From Ceratotherium simum simum (lineage: Eukaryota > Chordata > Mammalia > Perissodactyla > Rhinocerotidae), in contig NW_004454166.1 of NCBI RefSeq assembly GCF_000283155.1, positions 3,890,974 to 3,954,973 of the forward strand: a stretch of DNA of 64,000 nucleotides, in the 5' to 3' direction. Within the stretch, counting starts at the first letter, position 1. Each line of letters starts with the position of its first letter. Below are positions 60,701 to 64,000 of the stretch, in pieces. The notes beneath the pieces were generated by a model. It ran no database searches. It was not told the DNA's origin and saw nothing but the letters and a program-made list of their open reading frames with translations. A program made the translations under genes and the position numbers.

Positions 60701-62469
60701 CATTTATGTACACAAAACCATGACCCCCTGCAAAGCTGTGTGTGTCCGCTTGGGTGGGTGGGGGCCCTGCGGAAGGAGCGTGAGCTGTTACTGCTGGCAA
60801 AGCTGACAGGCAGACCCAGTTCCCAGCATCCTCTGCTTTTAACCAGTCACTGTCAGGGGAGGGCTCATGCCTAAGCATTCTCTCTCTCCTTAGTCTGCTG
60901 GGTGGACTTGGGACTCCTTTGCCTTGTTTAGCTGGTTTAAGGTAGGACCTGACTCTTTCAAATTCAGAAGGTTTCTTCTTTGGAAAAGAATGGGATGGCC
61001 ACTATTTCTCCATGAGCATAAAGGAGGAAAAACCAGTAGAAGCTCCCAGAAGACTTGAAACTGTACCAGGAAGTCTTTTCCAACAATAATAGCAGATAAT
61101 AAGTGGGCGAGGGAGGAGGGCCCCCCATATCAGAAGGAAGGAGGGAGAACAACTGAGGCTGAGACCATCAGGTCTGTTTGGACGGCTCTTTCTCTCAAGA
61201 TCTTCTGCCTCATGTGAAGTTGAAATCTGCTTCTCTGAGGTTCTTTCCCAGGTTCCTTGGGGTCAGGCCCCTCTTTCTAAGGAGAACCCTTTAGAAACTC
61301 AAAGATACTGTCCTGTTCTCTCTCGTGTCAGCCTCATGAGGTAGAATCCACCTGTCACTCGAGGGTTCAAATAGAGACCACAGTGCCATCGTTAGAGAAG
61401 CCGATAAGGGGACCACCATGGGTGAGAGACTGGACTGGATGATCCCCACTAACCCTTAGAATCCTCTTAGAGTCTATGAATCTAAGACTTACGGTGAAGG
61501 GCTGTGTTCGTCTGCCTTATCCACTTGCCCCTGTGGCCTTTTCCTCTGTGAGGTACATAAAGATTCTCAGGAAATGTGAATAGAGAAGGAATCTTTAAAT
61601 GAATGGGCTATGGAGAAATGAGTCATAGTCCCCAATAGGAAAGAGAGATCCTCTCGGTGCTTGACCTTGAAAGGGGAGTAATTCTTGTGAGTGATGATCC
61701 CCATGGAGAGATCCTTCCCTCTTCTGAGTTGATATGAGACTGGCTCTGAGTCTGTGAGGTTCTATAAACTGCCAGCGAACAAGGGGTCAAAGACCACCAG
61801 TCACGGGTTTTGTAAGGAGTCTGATGGTTTGGGCGGCCACGGGGGTGTTGACTGAGGACCAGAGCAATTAGATCACTATTGGCTCAGTGGTTCTTTGAAA
61901 AAAAAGATGGCTGATTGAAGATCGTGCAAATCGTTGATGTCTTATTTTCCATTTAGATTTCCTTCAGTCACTCAGAAGATGAGATTGGAGAATATCTGGC
62001 AAAGTATACTGAAGCACAGTTTTCTAGATTTTTCTTTCTCTAAAATATTTGAATCCATTTCTCTGAATAACTATTACATTTCTTCATGTATCATAACTTT
62101 TGTAGATGTTTGTTACATTTTAAACATGTTTCATATGAATTGAATAATTTTGAGACACGAAGAGAGCAAAAAGGACAATACACATGTAAAGGAAATTGTA
62201 AAATTGTAATTTTGTAAAATTGACCTAGTACTACAAACAAAACAAAACAGAAAACCAGTTATTTATTTTACAGCCCTGGTAGAAACTCAGCCCTAAGAAT
62301 TTTGAAACCCTGAGGAAGCAATCCCTCCCTCTGTTCTTTGGGTCTCATCCCCTCCTGCCTTCTAAGGAACTATTAGCAACCTTTTCTCTCCTGTGTATTC
62401 AATCACTCTATTTCACCTGGATCATCGCATTGGCAGGGAACCATGACAAACCCTTTGGCATGTAAGAAA
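60701..62469. other. Intergenic, no gene recognised
   Basis: Unique-looking sequence between the L1 at 59.5-60.7 kb and the L2 at 62.5 kb. No coding or repeat signature seen. Confidence 0.6.
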
Positions 62470-63230
62470 ACAGCTAATGCTCCACATCCCACAGCAGTGC
62501 TGCCCATCTCTCCTCTCCTTTAACAGCTAAAAGCCTTCACAGAGTTGTCCACACTTGCTGCGCCATTTCCTCACCTCCCACTTGGTTCTCACCACCCCCC
62601 CTAAATTCTGGTCCTATTGGTCTACCAAAATTGTCCTTAATACAGTCACCAAGCCTCTCCACTTCATTGCATCCAGTGGCCATTTTCAGTCCTTATTTTA
62701 CTTGACTCTTCAGCCACATTTGACACTATTGACAACCTCACCTTTCCTGAAACCCTCCTCTGGTGATTTCTGAAGCCACTGCCCTGGTTCCTCCCCCAGC
62801 TCTATGGCTCTCTCATCCACCTGCCTTTTCAATGTTGGTATTTCTCAAGTTCTCATCTGAGGTTCTTTTTCTCCTTTTCATTTCATACTGTCTTCCTCAA
62901 CGACTACTCTATCAATTTTTAGAAAAGCAACTCTAATTTATTTGTCTCCAGTCTGGATGTCTCCTTTGAGCTCCAGATCTGAATATTCAACTGGCCACTT
63001 GCCTTTGCTTGGACATCTCAATGGCTCCTCAAAGTCATGTGTCCAAGACTGAAAGCACGATCTCCCTCTACCCACCCCTAATCTGTTCCTATCTAAGTGA
63101 ATGCACTGCCAATCCATGTGCATTCACAAGTCAGAAAACTAGGCTTCATCCTTGACATCTCCCTCTTGTCACTTTAACTCTGTGAATATCTCTTTAAAGT
63201 ACCCACTTGTCTCCATCTCTAGTGCCTTAA
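62470..63230 (+). mobile_element. L2 ORF2 3' fragment
   Basis: About 760 bp of L2 coding-derived sequence: 'catttgacactattgacaac', 'ccagctctatggctctctca', 'ctccagatctgaatattcaa' and 'gacatctcaatggctcctca'. The frame is broken; a 72-residue piece starting at 62555 is a remnant. Confidence 0.7.
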
Positions 63231-64000
63231 AAATGCAAATTGAAAGGGGCTACTTTGACAGGGAGTGACCGCGCCATTGTTGGTGGTATCCAAGCAGAGA
63301 CTGGTTGGCCCTTGGCATGAGAGATACAGCAGGGGCTGGATGCCTGGGTGACTGTGAGTGTTCACTCATCCTCTCTCACCTGTCTACGGTGTGGGGTGAG
63401 GTTCAGCCCTGCGTTCTCTTGGCACACTCCTCCCTCCTGCTTGTGTAGGCACTACTCCATGAGGCCTACAAAGCTCTTGGAGGCCATGAGGCCAGCTTCT
63501 AACCAGAGTCCCTTTTAGGAGAGGCCTGACTTCCTCTGAGCTGCTAGTCTCCCCAGGCAGCATCGGGGTCAGACGGGAAAGCTGTGGCTCAGAGAGCAGG
63601 GCAGGGACTTGCTCCAGGTTCAATGGCGAGCCACAGGCAGAGCCAGGGCTAGGACCCAGCCTCCTGCCTTCCAGTGCTTTACCTCCTCTTTATTCCCTGC
63701 TGCCCCTCACCTGTCCACCCCTCTCATTTAGGGCTGGTGAGCAATAATTCGCACCAGACCCTGTCAGGTGATAGACTACACCTCTCAAGTAGGAAGGATG
63801 CTCCAGTGCGGCTCTGGGGTAGCGCGTCAAAGGACAAGAGCTAGTAGCTTGAGACACAAACAAGGAGACTGGAGACAGAGTAACAATGTGGGCACGAGGT
63901 CCCAACGGATGCCTTGTTGTTCACCCGCATACCTGAGGACCATAATAAGTCCATGTCCATAACTGTGCTTTTTAATTTCAGAGCAAAAATAAACCAAAAT
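63231..64000. other. Intergenic window end, no gene recognised
   Basis: A reversed partial MIR near 63.6 kb; otherwise nothing recognised up to the window edge. Confidence 0.55.
63555..63690 (-). repeat. MIR SINE, reverse, partial
   Basis: 'gctgtggctcagagagcagg' and 'cagccagggctaggacc'-type text follow the reversed MIR middle. Confidence 0.55.

Overview
This is mammalian nuclear DNA. Two intact protein-coding genes with GT-AG introns share a CpG-rich promoter, and the rest is intronic and intergenic sequence full of old LINE, MIR, hAT and MaLR relics. At least seven tRNA-derived SINEs of the ERE (equine repetitive element) type point to a perissodactyl. The best copies carry the head 'gccggcccggtggc' or a variant, an A box, a B box, the internal signature 'gttagctcagggctgat' and an A tail. 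A horse-family animal is the most likely host; a rhinoceros or tapir cannot be excluded by eye. The gene pair ALG2-SEC61B, head to head, matches human 9q22.33 synteny as I know it (TGFBR1 - ALG2 - SEC61B - NR4A3).

Layout. Positions 1-8 kb are intergenic, with an L1 3' fragment at 2.5-4.0 kb and several MIRs. Positions about 8.1-12.4 kb on the minus strand hold ALG2 (two coding exons, 416 codons plus stop). Positions 12.4-12.9 kb are the shared divergent promoter. Positions 12.9-21 kb on the plus strand hold SEC61B (four coding exons, 96 codons plus stop; the first coding exon contributes only the ATG). From about 21 kb to 64 kb I find no gene. That region is a repeat-rich gene desert, fitting the long gap before NR4A3 in other mammals.

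Both genes serve the endoplasmic reticulum. ALG2 adds the second and third mannoses to the dolichol-linked oligosaccharide on the cytosolic face of the ER. SEC61B is the tail-anchored beta subunit of the Sec61 translocon, through which the acceptors of that glycan enter the ER. A shared promoter would allow co-regulation of glycan supply and protein import; this is inference.

The most interesting non-genic item is a 3'-truncated but otherwise perfect 5S rRNA copy in SEC61B intron 3. It is flanked by an exact 15-bp duplication, has no A tail, and shares 4 bp of microhomology with its target. These are the marks of a young 'tailless' L1-mobilised retropseudogene. Other points are an XBP1/UPRE-type octamer in SEC61B intron 2, paired CTCF-like motifs near 56.9 kb, several nested transposon insertions that give a relative age order, and purine-strand and C-run tracts able to form unusual DNA. 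I saw no previously undescribed gene system.
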